Of a stretch of 64,000 nt of DNA, positions 1-9,795 are shown one piece after another. The position numbers and the translations under genes were made by a program. Origin of the DNA: Methylophaga sp. 41_12_T18. GTDB lineage: Bacteria; Pseudomonadota; Gammaproteobacteria; Nitrosococcales; Methylophagaceae. Location of the stretch: positions 60,888 through 124,887 of the forward strand of contig MAAI01000090.1 in the NCBI GenBank assembly GCA_002163115.1. The letters run 5' to 3'. The notes under the pieces were generated by a model. The model was not told the DNA's origin. It was given only the letters and a program-made list of their open reading frames with translations, and ran no database searches. How positions within the stretch are numbered: the first letter of the stretch is position 1; each line of letters begins with the position of its first letter.

Positions 1-1
1 G

Positions 2-292
2 CAATACCAATTTGGTCAATATGCTGATACCGGGTTGAGCATTTCACCATTTTATCGTTCAGATTTATTTCAGCCGCTACAAACACATTTTTCAGAAATT
101 CAAAAGTTTCAGCTTGATATTCTTAATTTAATTAAAACAAATGAGCTAGTAAATAATAAATTGATGATGTTTTTAGCTGAAAAACAAAAGCAAGTTAACG
201 ACTTCCAGTATTACAAAATGTTCTCAAAATATAACAATGTAATTTTGATTTTTAGCCCAAACGGAGAGTTAGTAGGTCACCTTATTTTTTAG
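2..292 (+). CDS. C-terminal fragment of an unrecognised protein
   Basis: The reading frame is open to the left edge of the window, so this is the 3' end of a longer gene; the first in-frame start-like codon is a TTG at 35, but the frame continues upstream with no stop. The visible part is about 96 residues, rich in Lys, Asn, Phe and Gln, with a likely amphipathic helix (residues around LNLIKTNELVNNKLMMFLAE) and a short beta-like tail ending SPNGELVGHLIF. I do not recognise a family. It converges on metG, with 33 bases between the two stop codons and no obvious terminator hairpin between them. A real gene is likely because the frame stays open and has typical composition, but the function is unknown. 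Confidence 0.5.
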   Translation, partial: QYQFGQYADTGLSISPFYRSDLFQPLQTHFSEIQKFQLDILNLIKTNELVNNKLMMFLAEKQKQVNDFQYYKMFSKYNNVILIFSPNGELVGHLIF

Positions 293-325
293 TTATTTTC
301 TAATTAGGACTTGAGATTGACGTCT

Positions 326-2365
326 TTATTTAACTTTCATCCCAGCTTGAGCACCATTATCAGGATTTAAGATAAATAAATCCTTGCCACCAGGTCCGGC
401 TGCTAATACCATGCCCTCAGACAAACCAAAGCGCATCTTACGTGGTGCAAGGTTGGCCACCATCACAGTTTGTTTGCCTATTAAAACTTCAGGTTGGTAG
501 GCTGACTTAATTCCTGCAAATACTTGTTTCTCACCTAGGCCGATATCTAAGGTCAATTTTAATAACTTATCGGCACCTTCAACATGCTCAGCGTTGACGA
601 TGTTAGCAACCCGCAGGTCAATTTTAGCAAAGTCTTCAAAGCTGATTTCATCAGAAATAGGTTCAATGCTTGAGTTGTTAGTCGCTGTTGTACCTTTCTT
701 TTCTGCCACTGGTTTTTCAGCTACGATTGTTTGTTTTGAATCTTCTAAAATAGCGGCAATTTTATCTGACTCAATACGTGTCATTAAAGGTTTGAACTTA
801 TTGATGTCATGAGATAGCAATGGCGTTGTAATATCTGACCACTGCATTGCATCAATATTTAAGAACTGCTCGGCTTGTATTGCTGTTTGTGGCAATACTG
901 GTTTGAGGTAAGCAATCAAAACACGGAATAAGTTAATCCCCATCGTGCAGATGTCATGTACTTGTTGGCCTTTGCCTTCTTCTTTAGCTAAAGCCCATGG
1001 TTTCATTTCATCAATATATTGGTTGGCTTTATCGGCTAGTGCCATGATGTCACGCATGCCTTGGCCAAACTCACGGTTTTCAAAACGTTGCGCTATAGCA
1101 TCAGACTGTTCAGTGAACTCGTTGAATAATGCAGGCTCTGATAATGAGTCAGCTAACTTGCCATCAAAACGTTTTTTAATGAAACCAGCACAACGACTGG
1201 CGATATTAACCACTTTACCAACTAAGTCAGAGTTAATACGACTTTGGAAATCTTCGAGATTTAAATCAATATCATCAATGCCTGAACCTAATTTAGCAGC
1301 GAAGTAATAACGTAAGTATTCTGGGTTTAAATGATCAAGGTAAGTACGTGCTTTGATAAATGTGCCACGTGATTTCGACATTTTTTTGCCATCAACGGTT
1401 AAGAAGCCGTGAGCAAAGATAGAGTTAGGCAAGCGGAAACCTGCACCTTGTAACATTGCTGGCCAGAAGAGGGCGTGGAAGTAGATGATATCTTTACCGA
1501 TAAAGTGGACCATTTCGGTCTCACTATCTGCATTCATAAATTCATCAAAATCAACACCACTGCGGTCACAGTAGTTTTTGAAGCTAGCTAAATAACCAAT
1601 CGGTGCATCTAACCAAACATAAAAGAATTTGCCCGGTGCATCAGGAATTTCAAAGCCAAAATAAGGCGCATCACGAGAAATATCCCAATCTTTCAAGCCG
1701 CTTTCAAACCATTCAGCTAATTTATGACTAACTTCATCTTGTAAGTGACCGCCTTGTGTCCAAGCTTGTAGATCTTGTTCAAAGTCACCGAGTTTAAAAA
1801 AGTGATGTTCTGAATCTTTGGTAATCGGTGTGGCACCTGATACTGCTGACACTGGATTTTTTAATTCTGTCGAATCATAAGTGGCACCGCAGGCTTCGCA
1901 GTTGTCACCATATTGATCATCTGCCCCACACTTAGGACATTCACCACGAATAAAACGATCCGGCAGAAACATTTCTTTTTCTGGATCATAGGCTTGACTG
2001 ATAGTGCGAGTTGTAATGTGTCCAGCCGCTTTGTTTGCCAGATAGACTTGGCTCGCTAAGGCTTCATTTTCTGGGCTATGCGTGCTGTGGAAGTTATCAA
2101 AGCTAATATTAAATTCAGCAAAGTCAGCTTGATGTTCTTTACTTACATCAGCGATAAGCTGCTCTGGTGTGATGCCTTCATTCTGGGCACGTAACATAAT
2201 CGGTGTGCCATGAGCATCATCAGCACAGACATAGTGCACTTCATTGCCACGCATTTTTTGAAAGCGTACCCAAATATCAGTTTGAATATATTCAACCATA
2301 TGACCTAGATGGATGGAACCATTGGCATAAGGCAGGGCACTAGTAACAAGAATTTTTCTTTGCAT
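326..2365 (-). CDS. metG: Methionyl-tRNA synthetase
   Basis: Charges tRNA-Met with methionine in the cytoplasm. The class I signature HLGH lies at residues 19-22 and the KMSKS loop near residue 330, with the zinc knuckle CPKC...CEAC near 145-160. The C-terminal 100 residues form the EMAP/Trbp111-like tRNA-binding domain ([12 protein letters not shown]), so this is the long dimeric E. coli-type enzyme (679 residues against about 677). I chose the ATG at 2365, giving [16 protein letters not shown], which matches how family members begin; a GTG at 2386 would add seven residues. Neither start has a strong ribosome binding site. In many gammaproteobacteria metG sits back to back with apbC; here a four-gene respiratory operon and a small ORF lie between them. 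Confidence 0.97.
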   Translation of the reverse strand: MQRKILVTSALPYANGSIHLGHMVEYIQTDIWVRFQKMRGNEVHYVCADDAHGTPIMLRAQNEGITPEQLIADVSKEHQADFAEFNISFDNFHSTHSPENEALASQVYLANKAAGHITTRTISQAYDPEKEMFLPDRFIRGECPKCGADDQYGDNCEACGATYDSTELKNPVSAVSGATPITKDSEHHFFKLGDFEQDLQAWTQGGHLQDEVSHKLAEWFESGLKDWDISRDAPYFGFEIPDAPGKFFYVWLDAPIGYLASFKNYCDRSGVDFDEFMNADSETEMVHFIGKDIIYFHALFWPAMLQGAGFRLPNSIFAHGFLTVDGKKMSKSRGTFIKARTYLDHLNPEYLRYYFAAKLGSGIDDIDLNLEDFQSRINSDLVGKVVNIASRCAGFIKKRFDGKLADSLSEPALFNEFTEQSDAIAQRFENREFGQGMRDIMALADKANQYIDEMKPWALAKEEGKGQQVHDICTMGINLFRVLIAYLKPVLPQTAIQAEQFLNIDAMQWSDITTPLLSHDINKFKPLMTRIESDKIAAILEDSKQTIVAEKPVAEKKGTTATNNSSIEPISDEISFEDFAKIDLRVANIVNAEHVEGADKLLKLTLDIGLGEKQVFAGIKSAYQPEVLIGKQTVMVANLAPRKMRFGLSEGMVLAAGPGGKDLFILNPDNGAQAGMKVK

Positions 2366-2571
2366 GAAATGAACCAAAATTGACACGTTAGTAAACCCGC
2401 AAAGATACCAGAAATGCTTGATTTACGCCATTTATGCTTTTATTTAGAGTTTAAAAAAAAGTTGAGATTTGCAATGTTCTTTTTTTTGAATTAAATTAAA
2501 AGCCAGTTGTTTGATTAAGGCGGCGACGGTTCGACTCGTGAAGTCATACGTAGCGATTATTAGGAAGTCCC

Positions 2572-3075
2572 ATGGAACTCAAATTACACAACATTCATAC
2601 CGGTGCGATCGATTCTGCACTGGCAAAAGCGACTCAGTATCGTTCTTTACTTGAACCTGAGATTGCTGAAAGCATATGCCTAGATATTCTCCATATCGAG
2701 GAATCACATCAACAAGCACTTATTATCTATATATTGGCTTTAACCGATCAGTTGAATCAATCGGAAAAACAAAGCCAGATAAAAGAAATTTTAAAAGCGG
2801 TAGATAAGCTTGATGCTGAATATCAACGTTTGTACTACACCGGTTTATTGAATGAACGCCGAGCTCGTTTTTTAATTACTCAACCGATGTCACATTCATT
2901 TGCTTACGATTACTTTTTTGAAGCATTAGAAAACTATAAAAAAGCAGAAAAAATAAGTCCTGACGATAATGATGAAGCTATCTTACGTTGGAATAGTTGC
3001 ATCAGAACCATCCAAAAAGAGAAGTTAAAACCACGTCGTGATAGTGAAGATATTCTTGTCGATATGGAAAGTTGA
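2572..3075 (+). CDS. TPR-like protein co-operonic with succinate dehydrogenase/fumarate reductase
   Basis: A 167-residue soluble, helical, acidic protein without signal peptide or membrane segment. The spacing of Ala, Leu and Tyr (EALENYKKAEKISPDD near residues 132-147 is a good TPR-like helix pair) suggests two or three degenerate tetratricopeptide repeats. AGGAAGT precedes the ATG at good distance. The gene ends one base before the start of the cytochrome b subunit, so it is almost certainly co-transcribed and translationally coupled with the dehydrogenase genes. An assembly or maturation role for the complex is an inference from position only; I do not recognise a characterised family. Confidence 0.8.
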   Translation: MELKLHNIHTGAIDSALAKATQYRSLLEPEIAESICLDILHIEESHQQALIIYILALTDQLNQSEKQSQIKEILKAVDKLDAEYQRLYYTGLLNERRARFLITQPMSHSFAYDYFFEALENYKKAEKISPDDNDEAILRWNSCIRTIQKEKLKPRRDSEDILVDMES

Positions 3076-3076
3076 T

Positions 3077-3670
3077 ATGAAGCCATTATTACAATTACAA
3101 AAACGCAGCATGGCCATAGCCGGTTTAATTATGCTGGGCTACCTTATTTTTCATATGCTTACCAATCTTAGCTTTTTTACCGAAGCGAGTTTCTCAGCTT
3201 TCTATCAATGGTATAACGCTGGCTTAGTGCGGTGGCTGGTTATAGCGTTAATGGTTATCGCTATATTAATACATGTTAAAGCTGCATTTCATATTCGAGC
3301 AGTCAATGCGAAAGCCAGAACAACAGACTATGCTAAGCACGACAAATTCAAAATTCCAGCTGCTTTTGTTACGGCCAGCATTATCTTCTTATTAGCATTT
3401 ATTATTATTCACATTATTCAAACTTTATTGTTTGATAGTACAAATGTTTATAACGAGTTAAGTCAGTTATTTAAATCCGAATTGATGGTGTTGTTTTATT
3501 TAGCGGGTTTATTTGTATTAACGATGCATTTACAACATTCATTGGCAAATGTGTTGCAAACACTGGGTAAAACCTCAGTGACATGTCACAGTTTAGCTTG
3601 GGCGGGTACGCTATTGTTAACCGGCGGCTTCGCACTTCTTCCACTCTATATTTACTTTGTGATGCCATGA
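3077..3670 (+). CDS. sdhC: Type-B succinate dehydrogenase/fumarate reductase cytochrome b subunit
   Basis: Membrane anchor and quinone-reactive subunit. The 197-residue protein has five hydrophobic segments (about 11-33, 50-73, 92-118, 133-158, 170-194) and histidines at 26, 66/72, 112 and 151/154, closely matching the spacing of the four haem ligands in Bacillus subtilis SdhC (His28, 70, 113, 155). That makes it a dihaem cytochrome b558-type anchor rather than the two small SdhC/SdhD subunits usual in gammaproteobacteria. I chose the ATG at 3077, one base after the TPR gene; an in-frame start at 3038 would overlap that gene. The stop codon overlaps the start of the flavoprotein gene (ATGA). 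Quinone type and physiological direction cannot be read from sequence. Confidence 0.88.
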   Translation: MKPLLQLQKRSMAIAGLIMLGYLIFHMLTNLSFFTEASFSAFYQWYNAGLVRWLVIALMVIAILIHVKAAFHIRAVNAKARTTDYAKHDKFKIPAAFVTASIIFLLAFIIIHIIQTLLFDSTNVYNELSQLFKSELMVLFYLAGLFVLTMHLQHSLANVLQTLGKTSVTCHSLAWAGTLLLTGGFALLPLYIYFVMP

Positions 3671-5607
3671 CTGATATTGAATTAGATAATCATACGCCGA
3701 CCGGTAATCTAGAAGATCGCTGGACCCAACATAAGTTTAATTTGAAAATCGTGAGCCCAGCTAATCGCAAAAAATATAATGTGATTGTAGTGGGCACAGG
3801 ATTAGCCGGTGCTTCAGCGGCAGCTTCCTTAGGTGAAATGGGCTATAACGTTAAAACATTTTGCTTTCAAGACAGTCCTCGTCGCGCTCATAGTATTGCC
3901 GCCCAAGGGGGGATCAATGCTGCAAAAAACTATCAAAATGATGGTGACAGTGTGTGGCGATTATTTTATGACACCATTAAAGGTGGCGATTTCCGCGCTA
4001 GAGAATCGAATGTATTTCGCTTAGCTGAATTAAGTAACAACATCATTGATCAAGCGGTCGCTCAAGGCGTGCCATTTGCACGTGAATACAGTGGTTATTT
4101 AGCAAACCGTTCATTTGGTGGCGCGCAAGTTTCACGAACATTTTATGCGCGTGGTCAAACAGGCCAGCAATTATTGTTGGGAGCTTATCAAGCAATGAGC
4201 CGGCAAGTTGCTGAGGGCACGGTTAAACATCGCTCACGCTGTGAAATGCAAGACTTAATTATCATTGATGGTAAGGCCAAAGGCATTGTTAGCCGTGATT
4301 TAGTCACCGGTAAACTTGAAACACATATGGCGGATTGTGTGGTGTTATGCACTGGTGGTTATGGCAATGTGTTTTATTTATCAACCAATGCCAAGGGCTG
4401 TAATGCTTCTGCTGCATGGCGAGCTCACAAACACGGTGCCTTATTTGCTAACCCGTGTTTTACGCAAATTCATCCTACCTGTATTCCTCAACAAGGTGAG
4501 TTGCAGTCAAAACTGACTTTGATGAGTGAATCATTACGGAATGATGGTCGAGTTTGGGCGCCAAAGAATAAAGCTGATTGCGATAAAAAGCCCGAAGATA
4601 TTGCTGAGCAAGACCGAGACTATTTCCTAGAACGTATGTATCCCGCTTTTGGTAATTTAGTCCCCAGAGATATCGCTTCACGGGCCGTTAAGTTAATTTG
4701 TGATGACGGACGAGGTGTTGGTCCAGCTATTGATGGTCAGAAATTAGGTGTTTACCTGGATTTTGCTAAAGCAATAGAAACACATGGGCGTGATGCAATT
4801 AGTGAAAAATACGGTAATTTGTTTGATATGTACCAACGTATCACCTCGGAAGATCCTAATGTGACGCCAATGCGTATCTACCCCGCGGTACATTACACCA
4901 TGGGTGGCTTATGGGTTGATTACAATTTAATGACAACCATAGATGGTTTATTTGCCGGCGGTGAATCAAACTTTTCAGATCATGGTGCCAATCGGTTGGG
5001 TGCCAGTGCCTTGATGCAAGGTTTGGCAGATGGCTATTTTGTATTACCAGCAACTGTATCGAATTACTTAGCCCAACAAAAACCACTTAATCAGTCAAAG
5101 ATCTATCCTGAAGCTGAACAGGCATTGCAACAAAGCCAAGACCGAATCGATAAATTGTTAAACGCACCATTCCCGAAAAAAACCCCGGATGAATTTCATC
5201 GAAAATTAGGCAAAGTGTTGTGGGATGCTTGTGGTATGGCCCGCGAGAAAACTTTATTAGAATCGTCTATCACTGAAATTCAAGATCTTAGAGAACAGTT
5301 TTGGCAGCAAGTTAAAGTGACAGGTAGTGGTGAAGAGTTAAATCAAACCTTAGAAAGGGCAGGCCGAGTTGCCGACTTTTTTGATTTAGCCGAATTAATG
5401 TGTATCGATGCTCTGACTAGAGAAGAGTCATGTGGTTGTCATGCACGAGAAGAGCATATTTCTGAAGATGGTGAAGCACAGCGTCACGATGACGATTTTT
5501 CTTATGTAGCCGCTTGGCAATACACGGGCAATGTCAGTATGCCGGTATTGTATAAGGAAGAGCTACATTTCGAATTTGTTAGACCTAATACAAGAAATTA
5601 CCGATGA
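3667..5607 (+). CDS. sdhA: Succinate dehydrogenase/fumarate reductase flavoprotein subunit
   Basis: Catalytic FAD subunit interconverting succinate and fumarate. The dinucleotide fold GTGLAG lies at residues 43-48, and His75 in [11 protein letters not shown] is the expected covalent FAD attachment site. The active-site stretches [19 protein letters not shown] and [11 protein letters not shown] are intact. The 646-residue length and the tryptophan-rich N-terminal extension ([13 protein letters not shown]) resemble the long flavoproteins of Bacteroidetes, Chlamydia and epsilonproteobacteria, which also pair with a single five-helix anchor. The ATG at 3667 overlaps the sdhC stop as ATGA, and the gene ends overlapping sdhB in the same way, so the three subunits are tightly coupled. 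Whether it acts as dehydrogenase or fumarate reductase is undecided. Confidence 0.93.
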   Translation: MTDIELDNHTPTGNLEDRWTQHKFNLKIVSPANRKKYNVIVVGTGLAGASAAASLGEMGYNVKTFCFQDSPRRAHSIAAQGGINAAKNYQNDGDSVWRLFYDTIKGGDFRARESNVFRLAELSNNIIDQAVAQGVPFAREYSGYLANRSFGGAQVSRTFYARGQTGQQLLLGAYQAMSRQVAEGTVKHRSRCEMQDLIIIDGKAKGIVSRDLVTGKLETHMADCVVLCTGGYGNVFYLSTNAKGCNASAAWRAHKHGALFANPCFTQIHPTCIPQQGELQSKLTLMSESLRNDGRVWAPKNKADCDKKPEDIAEQDRDYFLERMYPAFGNLVPRDIASRAVKLICDDGRGVGPAIDGQKLGVYLDFAKAIETHGRDAISEKYGNLFDMYQRITSEDPNVTPMRIYPAVHYTMGGLWVDYNLMTTIDGLFAGGESNFSDHGANRLGASALMQGLADGYFVLPATVSNYLAQQKPLNQSKIYPEAEQALQQSQDRIDKLLNAPFPKKTPDEFHRKLGKVLWDACGMAREKTLLESSITEIQDLREQFWQQVKVTGSGEELNQTLERAGRVADFFDLAELMCIDALTREESCGCHAREEHISEDGEAQRHDDDFSYVAAWQYTGNVSMPVLYKEELHFEFVRPNTRNYR

Positions 5608-6332
5608 ATTTTATTCTACATATTTGGCGACAAAAAAATGGACAATCGGCCGGTGCATTCGAACGTCACGAAATTGATGTATCAGCAGATACTTCATTTC
5701 TAGAAATGTTAGATGCACTGAATGAACAATTAATAGAGCAAGGCATAGAAGCAATTGCCTTTGACTTTGATTGTCGAGAAGGCATTTGTGGTTCATGTAA
5801 CTTGGTGATTAATGGCACGCCGCATGGTAATCAGCAGGCGACAACAACCTGTCAACAATACATGCGTGATTATGCTGATGAAAATGAATTATGGATTGAG
5901 CCTTGGCGCGCTACAGCATTTCCAATTATCAAAGATTTAATTGTTGATCGAAGTTCGTTTGAAAAAATTATTCAAGCCGGTGGTTATATTGAAGTACGCA
6001 CTGGATCAGCGGGTGAGGCGAATGCTACATTAATAGATAAGCCGGCGGCTGATGCGGCTTTTGATGCGGCTACTTGTATTGGTTGTGGTGCATGTGTGGC
6101 AATTTGTCCAAATGCCTCCGCGACTCTATTTGTTGCTGCAAAAGTAAGCCATTTATCTACACTGCCCCAGGGTGAAGTGGATAAACAGCGCGCCCATAAA
6201 TTATTGGCTGCCATGGAAGATGAAGGTTTTGGCGGCTGTAGTAATTATCGTGAATGTGAGCGAGTTTGCCCTAAAGGAATTAGTGTCAGCACTATTACAA
6301 CGATGAATAAATTGTTGTATCAAAATAAATAA
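5604..6332 (+). CDS. sdhB: Succinate dehydrogenase/fumarate reductase iron-sulfur subunit
   Basis: Electron-transfer subunit linking the FAD subunit to the haem anchor. The plant-type [2Fe-2S] cluster is bound by Cys57, Cys62, Cys65 and Cys83 (CREGICGSC). The second domain has Cys158, Cys161, Cys164 and Cys168 ([12 protein letters not shown]) and Cys212, Cys218 and Cys222 ([12 protein letters not shown]), enough for one [4Fe-4S] and one [3Fe-4S] cluster. At 242 residues it is normal for the family. The ATG overlaps the sdhA stop by four bases. The subunit order C-A-B is that of Bacillus and Wolinella operons, not the sdhCDAB order of enteric bacteria. Confidence 0.93.
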   Translation: MNFILHIWRQKNGQSAGAFERHEIDVSADTSFLEMLDALNEQLIEQGIEAIAFDFDCREGICGSCNLVINGTPHGNQQATTTCQQYMRDYADENELWIEPWRATAFPIIKDLIVDRSSFEKIIQAGGYIEVRTGSAGEANATLIDKPAADAAFDAATCIGCGACVAICPNASATLFVAAKVSHLSTLPQGEVDKQRAHKLLAAMEDEGFGGCSNYRECERVCPKGISVSTITTMNKLLYQNK

Positions 6333-6351
6333 GAGCTACTGTGGTTGAAAC

Positions 6352-6546
6352 ATGATTAAAGTCATAATTAAGCATTTATATATCACTGTTATGGCTATTT
6401 TCATCGTGATGATGGGCAATGTATTAGCGGACAAATACGGCCCGAGATTATCTGCAAAAATATCATCTATCAGTTCGAGCGCAGATCAAGATGTTAATGA
6501 TGTTAAAAATACAGTTAATAATTGGAATAAGCAGATACTCGAATAA
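6352..6546 (+). CDS. Small membrane-anchored or exported protein, unknown
   Basis: A 64-residue ORF 19 bases after sdhB on the same strand. It begins with two lysines and one hydrophobic segment (about residues 5-26, YITVMAIFIVMMGNVLA) followed by a polar, Ser/Asn/Asp-rich helix-like tail. This could be a cleaved signal peptide (ALA-like site after LA at about 26) or an N-terminal anchor. There is no clear Shine-Dalgarno sequence. The N-terminal organisation looks like a real protein rather than a chance frame, and the spacing suggests it belongs to the dehydrogenase operon, but I do not recognise it. Confidence 0.5.
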   Translation: MIKVIIKHLYITVMAIFIVMMGNVLADKYGPRLSAKISSISSSADQDVNDVKNTVNNWNKQILE

Positions 6547-6684
6547 GGTAAAACCTAATTGATTTAGCAATGTTGGTGGCTAGTCGTTATATATTTTGGG
6601 TGAGCTAATAGGCAGTTCAGTGTAGAATTGGCGGATTAAATTTTTAATACCCATCAGTTATAGCTGAACTTTGAGGAAGCCTTG

Positions 6685-7770
6685 ATGTTAAACCCATCTG
6701 AAATTCAGAAAATTATTAATGATTACCAAGATCCATCGACATTGATGACCTTTGCACAGACTAAAGCAAAAATTAAGGTTGATGTTAACGAGCAAGCGCT
6801 GAATGTTTCAGTAACATTAGGGTACCCAACCAAAGCTTACGCTGACGTTTTACAAGCAGAGTTAGTTGGCCTATTACAACAGCAAACAGGCTTGTCTGCC
6901 GTCACCGTTTCAATCGCAACAAAAATCATTAAACATAAAGTTCAGCAAGGCGTTCCTGCATTAGAAAATGTTAAGAACATTATTGCTGTTGCTTCCGGTA
7001 AAGGTGGTGTTGGTAAATCAACAACTTCAGTAAACCTAGCGCTAGCTTTAGCGGCAGAAGGAGCAAAAGTAGGTATCTTGGATGCCGATATTTATGGTCC
7101 TAGCCAACCTCGCATGTTGGGCACGGCACAACGACCTGAATCAGCTGATGGCAAACGCATTGAGCCAATCGAAAGCTTTGGAATTCAATGTATGTCGATG
7201 GGCTTCTTGATCGAAGAAGAAGAGCCGATGATTTGGCGTGGCCCGATGGTTACCCAAGCCTTACAACAAATGTTGGGCGATACTAATTGGACTGACCTTG
7301 ATTATTTAGTGATTGATTTACCGCCTGGCACGGGTGATATTCAGCTGACATTGTCACAAAAAGTACCAGTTAGTGGTGCCGTTATTGTGACAACACCACA
7401 AGACATTTCATTATTAGATGCTCGTAAGGCATTAAAAATGTTTGAAAAAGTGAATGTACCAGTATTGGGTATTATCGAAAATATGAGCACGCATATTTGT
7501 ACTGAGTGTGGTCATGAAGAACATATCTTTGGTGCCGGTGGTGGTGACAAAATGGCTCAGCAATATAATGTTGATATGTTGGGTGATATACCGTTAGATA
7601 TCAAAATTCGTGAAGGTGCAGATGGTGGACATCCAACCGTAGTGAGTGACCCTGATAGTGATATTGCTATGTCTTATCGCACTATTGCCAGACGTATTGC
7701 AGCTCACTTAGCGATGAAAGGTAAAGACTTTAGTGCTGCTTTTCCAAATATTGTTATCAAGAACGATTAA
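6685..7770 (+). CDS. apbC: Iron-sulfur cluster carrier protein ApbC (Mrp/NBP35 family)
   Basis: P-loop ATPase that binds and delivers Fe-S clusters to apoproteins in the cytoplasm. The N-terminal 80 residues are a MIP18/DUF59 domain, then the deviant Walker A motif GKGGVGKST lies at residues 105-113, with the Mrp signature (GDIQLTLSQ preceded by DLPPGT) and a CTEC pair near residue 270 that binds the bridging cluster. The ATG at 6685 has GAGGAAG upstream; a TTG three bases earlier is less likely. At 361 residues it is typical. It is followed by dcd, the usual gammaproteobacterial neighbour, but is separated from metG by the respiratory operon. Confidence 0.95.
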   Translation: MLNPSEIQKIINDYQDPSTLMTFAQTKAKIKVDVNEQALNVSVTLGYPTKAYADVLQAELVGLLQQQTGLSAVTVSIATKIIKHKVQQGVPALENVKNIIAVASGKGGVGKSTTSVNLALALAAEGAKVGILDADIYGPSQPRMLGTAQRPESADGKRIEPIESFGIQCMSMGFLIEEEEPMIWRGPMVTQALQQMLGDTNWTDLDYLVIDLPPGTGDIQLTLSQKVPVSGAVIVTTPQDISLLDARKALKMFEKVNVPVLGIIENMSTHICTECGHEEHIFGAGGGDKMAQQYNVDMLGDIPLDIKIREGADGGHPTVVSDPDSDIAMSYRTIARRIAAHLAMKGKDFSAAFPNIVIKND

Positions 7771-7819
7771 TCAGGCTATTATTAGCCTCACAATAATCAA
7801 TTACAAAGTGATTTAGATA

Positions 7820-8386
7820 ATGAGCATCAAATCAGATAAGTGGATTCGTCGGATGGCGGAACAACAAGGCATGATTACGCCATTTGAGCCTAGCCAAGTT
7901 AGGGATACTGGCAATGGTAGAATAATTTCTTATGGCACATCTAGTTACGGCTACGATGTGCGATGCTCAAATGAATTTAAAATATTTACTAATATTAATT
8001 CTGCGATAGTTGATCCGAAGAACTTTGATGAAAGCAGCTTTGTTGATGTTAATTCAGATGTTTGCATTATTCCTCCCAATTCATTTGCTTTGGCTCGCAC
8101 AATAGAAACGTTCAAAATACCTCGTAATGTCTTAACTATTTGTTTGGGTAAGTCTACTTATGCTCGTTGTGGAATTATTGTTAATGTCACACCGCTAGAG
8201 CCTGAATGGGAAGGGCAGGTTACACTGGAGTTCTCTAATACAACACCTTTACCTGCTAAAATATATGCTAATGAAGGTGTTGCTCAGATGTTGTTTTTTG
8301 AGTCTGATGAAGTCTGTGAAACATCGTATGCTGACAGAAGTGGTAAGTATCAAGGTCAACAGGGTGTAACACTACCTCAGTCCTAA
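7820..8386 (+). CDS. dcd: dCTP deaminase
   Basis: Deaminates dCTP to dUTP, the first step of the main route to dTMP in gammaproteobacteria. The 188-residue length and the motifs [13 protein letters not shown] (residues 41-53), GKSTYARCG (110-118) and [12 protein letters not shown] (134-145, containing the catalytic Glu137) are those of the trimeric dUTPase/Dcd fold. It starts at an ATG 49 bases after apbC; a short hairpin (arms AGGCTA/TAGCCT, 7773-7788) lies between them without a T-run. The next gene starts 17 bases downstream, so co-transcription is likely. Confidence 0.96.
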   Translation: MSIKSDKWIRRMAEQQGMITPFEPSQVRDTGNGRIISYGTSSYGYDVRCSNEFKIFTNINSAIVDPKNFDESSFVDVNSDVCIIPPNSFALARTIETFKIPRNVLTICLGKSTYARCGIIVNVTPLEPEWEGQVTLEFSNTTPLPAKIYANEGVAQMLFFESDEVCETSYADRSGKYQGQQGVTLPQS

Positions 8387-8403
8387 TATAGGGAAGTATT
8401 TAG

Positions 8404-9447
8404 ATGGTCACTGCGTTACTACGTACATTTATGCGATTAGCCTTTGTCGTATTGCTATTGACTGGCTGTACGGCCGAACGACCATCAGATGAGCAATGGG
8501 AGCACAGTGTTTTAGGTAGTTATGCTGCTGCTTATTCAGCAGATGGTAAATATGCCTTAGTCGGTGATACTGACTCGCCAGCAAAGTTGTGGGATCTTGA
8601 AAATAATAAAGTTGTATATAGCTGGCAAAACAGGCCTGAAGAGGCTGGCACAACCACTGCGGTAGCCATTTCAGAAGATAGTAAAGTAGCGGCTACATCT
8701 GAGCAAGATGTCATCGTATTGTGGGATATGTCGAACGGCAGACCCATGATTCGTTTGCGCTTTCCGGTGAAGATAAAATCGATGGCCTTGTCCAAACATG
8801 GCGATTATTTATTGATGGCACTTTATGATCGAACAGCCGTTTATTTCGATGTTATTGAAAATCGCGTTGTAAAAATATTTGAACATGACGGCAAGGCGGT
8901 TAACTCGCCCATTAATCAGTTGATTAATGCGGTAGCAATATCACCGGATGGTAAGCAAATTCTAACGGGTGGTGATGACCAAACTGCTCGCTTATGGGAC
9001 ATAGAGACGGGTAAAGAACTGCAACAATGGAAACATACAAATGCAGTTAATATTGTGTCGTTCTATCCACGTGGTGGTTATGCTTATACTGGCGCTGGCA
9101 ATGGACATACCCATTTTTGGAATCTGAAAACAGGCAAAAAGAAATATACCTTACGTTCTTCGCCTTGGCCGAAAGATATGGCGTTGCCTGATTTCCCTGT
9201 TTTTCAAACCACAACTTCAGCCATTGATTATTCTCCTGATTATAAATATATCGTAACCGGTCACCCGTCACGCAGACTGTGTGTTTGGGCGGTGGCAAGT
9301 GGTGAAAACAAACAATGTTGGCAAGTAGCTCGTCGTCAGGCTTTACGTCCTGGCGTTGTATTGCAAGCCGTTTCATTTTCACCTGATGGTCGCTCTATCT
9401 ACAGCGAATCAGGCAATGGCATTGGTCAAATGTGGAAAATTAAATAA
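8404..9447 (+). CDS. WD40-repeat lipoprotein
   Basis: A 347-residue exported lipoprotein. The N-terminus has a hydrophobic stretch and a lipobox LLTGC with Cys22 as the lipidation site. The rest is a WD40 beta-propeller: repeat ends can be read as AKLWDLENN, IVLWDMSNG, ARLWDIETG, THFWNLKTG, LCVWAVASG and a closing GQMWKIK, with ISPDGK or FSPDGR turns before the next blades. Such propellers usually serve as protein interaction platforms; partner and role are unknown. It follows dcd by 17 bases and precedes the NIF3-like gene by 9, so it is part of a run of same-strand genes. Asp after the lipidated Cys is absent (Thr at +2), which fits outer-membrane sorting. Confidence 0.85.
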   Translation: MVTALLRTFMRLAFVVLLLTGCTAERPSDEQWEHSVLGSYAAAYSADGKYALVGDTDSPAKLWDLENNKVVYSWQNRPEEAGTTTAVAISEDSKVAATSEQDVIVLWDMSNGRPMIRLRFPVKIKSMALSKHGDYLLMALYDRTAVYFDVIENRVVKIFEHDGKAVNSPINQLINAVAISPDGKQILTGGDDQTARLWDIETGKELQQWKHTNAVNIVSFYPRGGYAYTGAGNGHTHFWNLKTGKKKYTLRSSPWPKDMALPDFPVFQTTTSAIDYSPDYKYIVTGHPSRRLCVWAVASGENKQCWQVARRQALRPGVVLQAVSFSPDGRSIYSESGNGIGQMWKIK

Positions 9448-9456
9448 GGTTGAGTA

Positions 9457-9777
9457 ATGTATAAACTGGTATTTTTTGTACCTGAGAGCCATAAAGAAGC
9501 TGTTAAATCTGCAGTATTTTCTGCCGGAGCTGGGCGTTACCAAGGCTATGATAGTTGTTCATGGGAATGTTTAGGCCAAGGCCAGTTTAAACCCTTATCA
9601 GGTAGCCAGCCTTTTATTGGCGAACAAGATCAAATAGAAACAGTGGATGAATATCGCGTTGAAACTGTCTGTGACGATAGACGCGTTAAAGCAGTATTAA
9701 AAGCACTGATTAAAGCTCATCCGTATGAAACCCCTGCTTATGATGTCTGGTCAATTAATACACTAGACGATTTCTGA
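9457..9777 (+). CDS. NIF3-related YqfO-like protein
   Basis: A 106-residue protein matching the stand-alone PII-like module found inserted in some NIF3/YqfO proteins: it begins YKLVFFVPESHKEAVKSAVF, has the GAGRYQGYDSCSW motif, the GSQPFIG turn and the terminal KAHPYETPAYDVW, all conserved landmarks of the family. The alternating beta-alpha pattern fits a ferredoxin-like trimer. The molecular function is not established for the family. It is 18 bases ahead of pepN and 9 after the WD40 lipoprotein gene. Confidence 0.85.
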   Translation: MYKLVFFVPESHKEAVKSAVFSAGAGRYQGYDSCSWECLGQGQFKPLSGSQPFIGEQDQIETVDEYRVETVCDDRRVKAVLKALIKAHPYETPAYDVWSINTLDDF

Positions 9778-9795
9778 CTTTTATTGAGTTAAATT

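Noticed and set aside
594..1307. Plus-strand open frames opposite metG
   Set aside because: Antisense shadows of a complete, strongly recognisable metG; no ribosome binding sites or family features.
3038..3076. Upstream start for the cytochrome b subunit
   Set aside because: It would extend the protein by 13 residues inside the TPR gene; the ATG at 3077 gives the family-like N-terminus and fits the operon spacing.
6614..6670. Riboswitch or leader structure before apbC
   Set aside because: Arms AGTTCAG/CTGAACT are 43 bases apart with an A+T-rich interior; no known riboswitch consensus and pairing over that distance could be chance.
7773..7788. Terminator between apbC and dcd
   Set aside because: Only a 6-bp stem (AGGCTA/TAGCCT) without a T-run; too weak to claim, and the genes may be co-transcribed.
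8429..9382. Minus-strand frames opposite the WD40 lipoprotein gene
   Set aside because: No start signals, low-information composition and complete overlap with a convincing gene.
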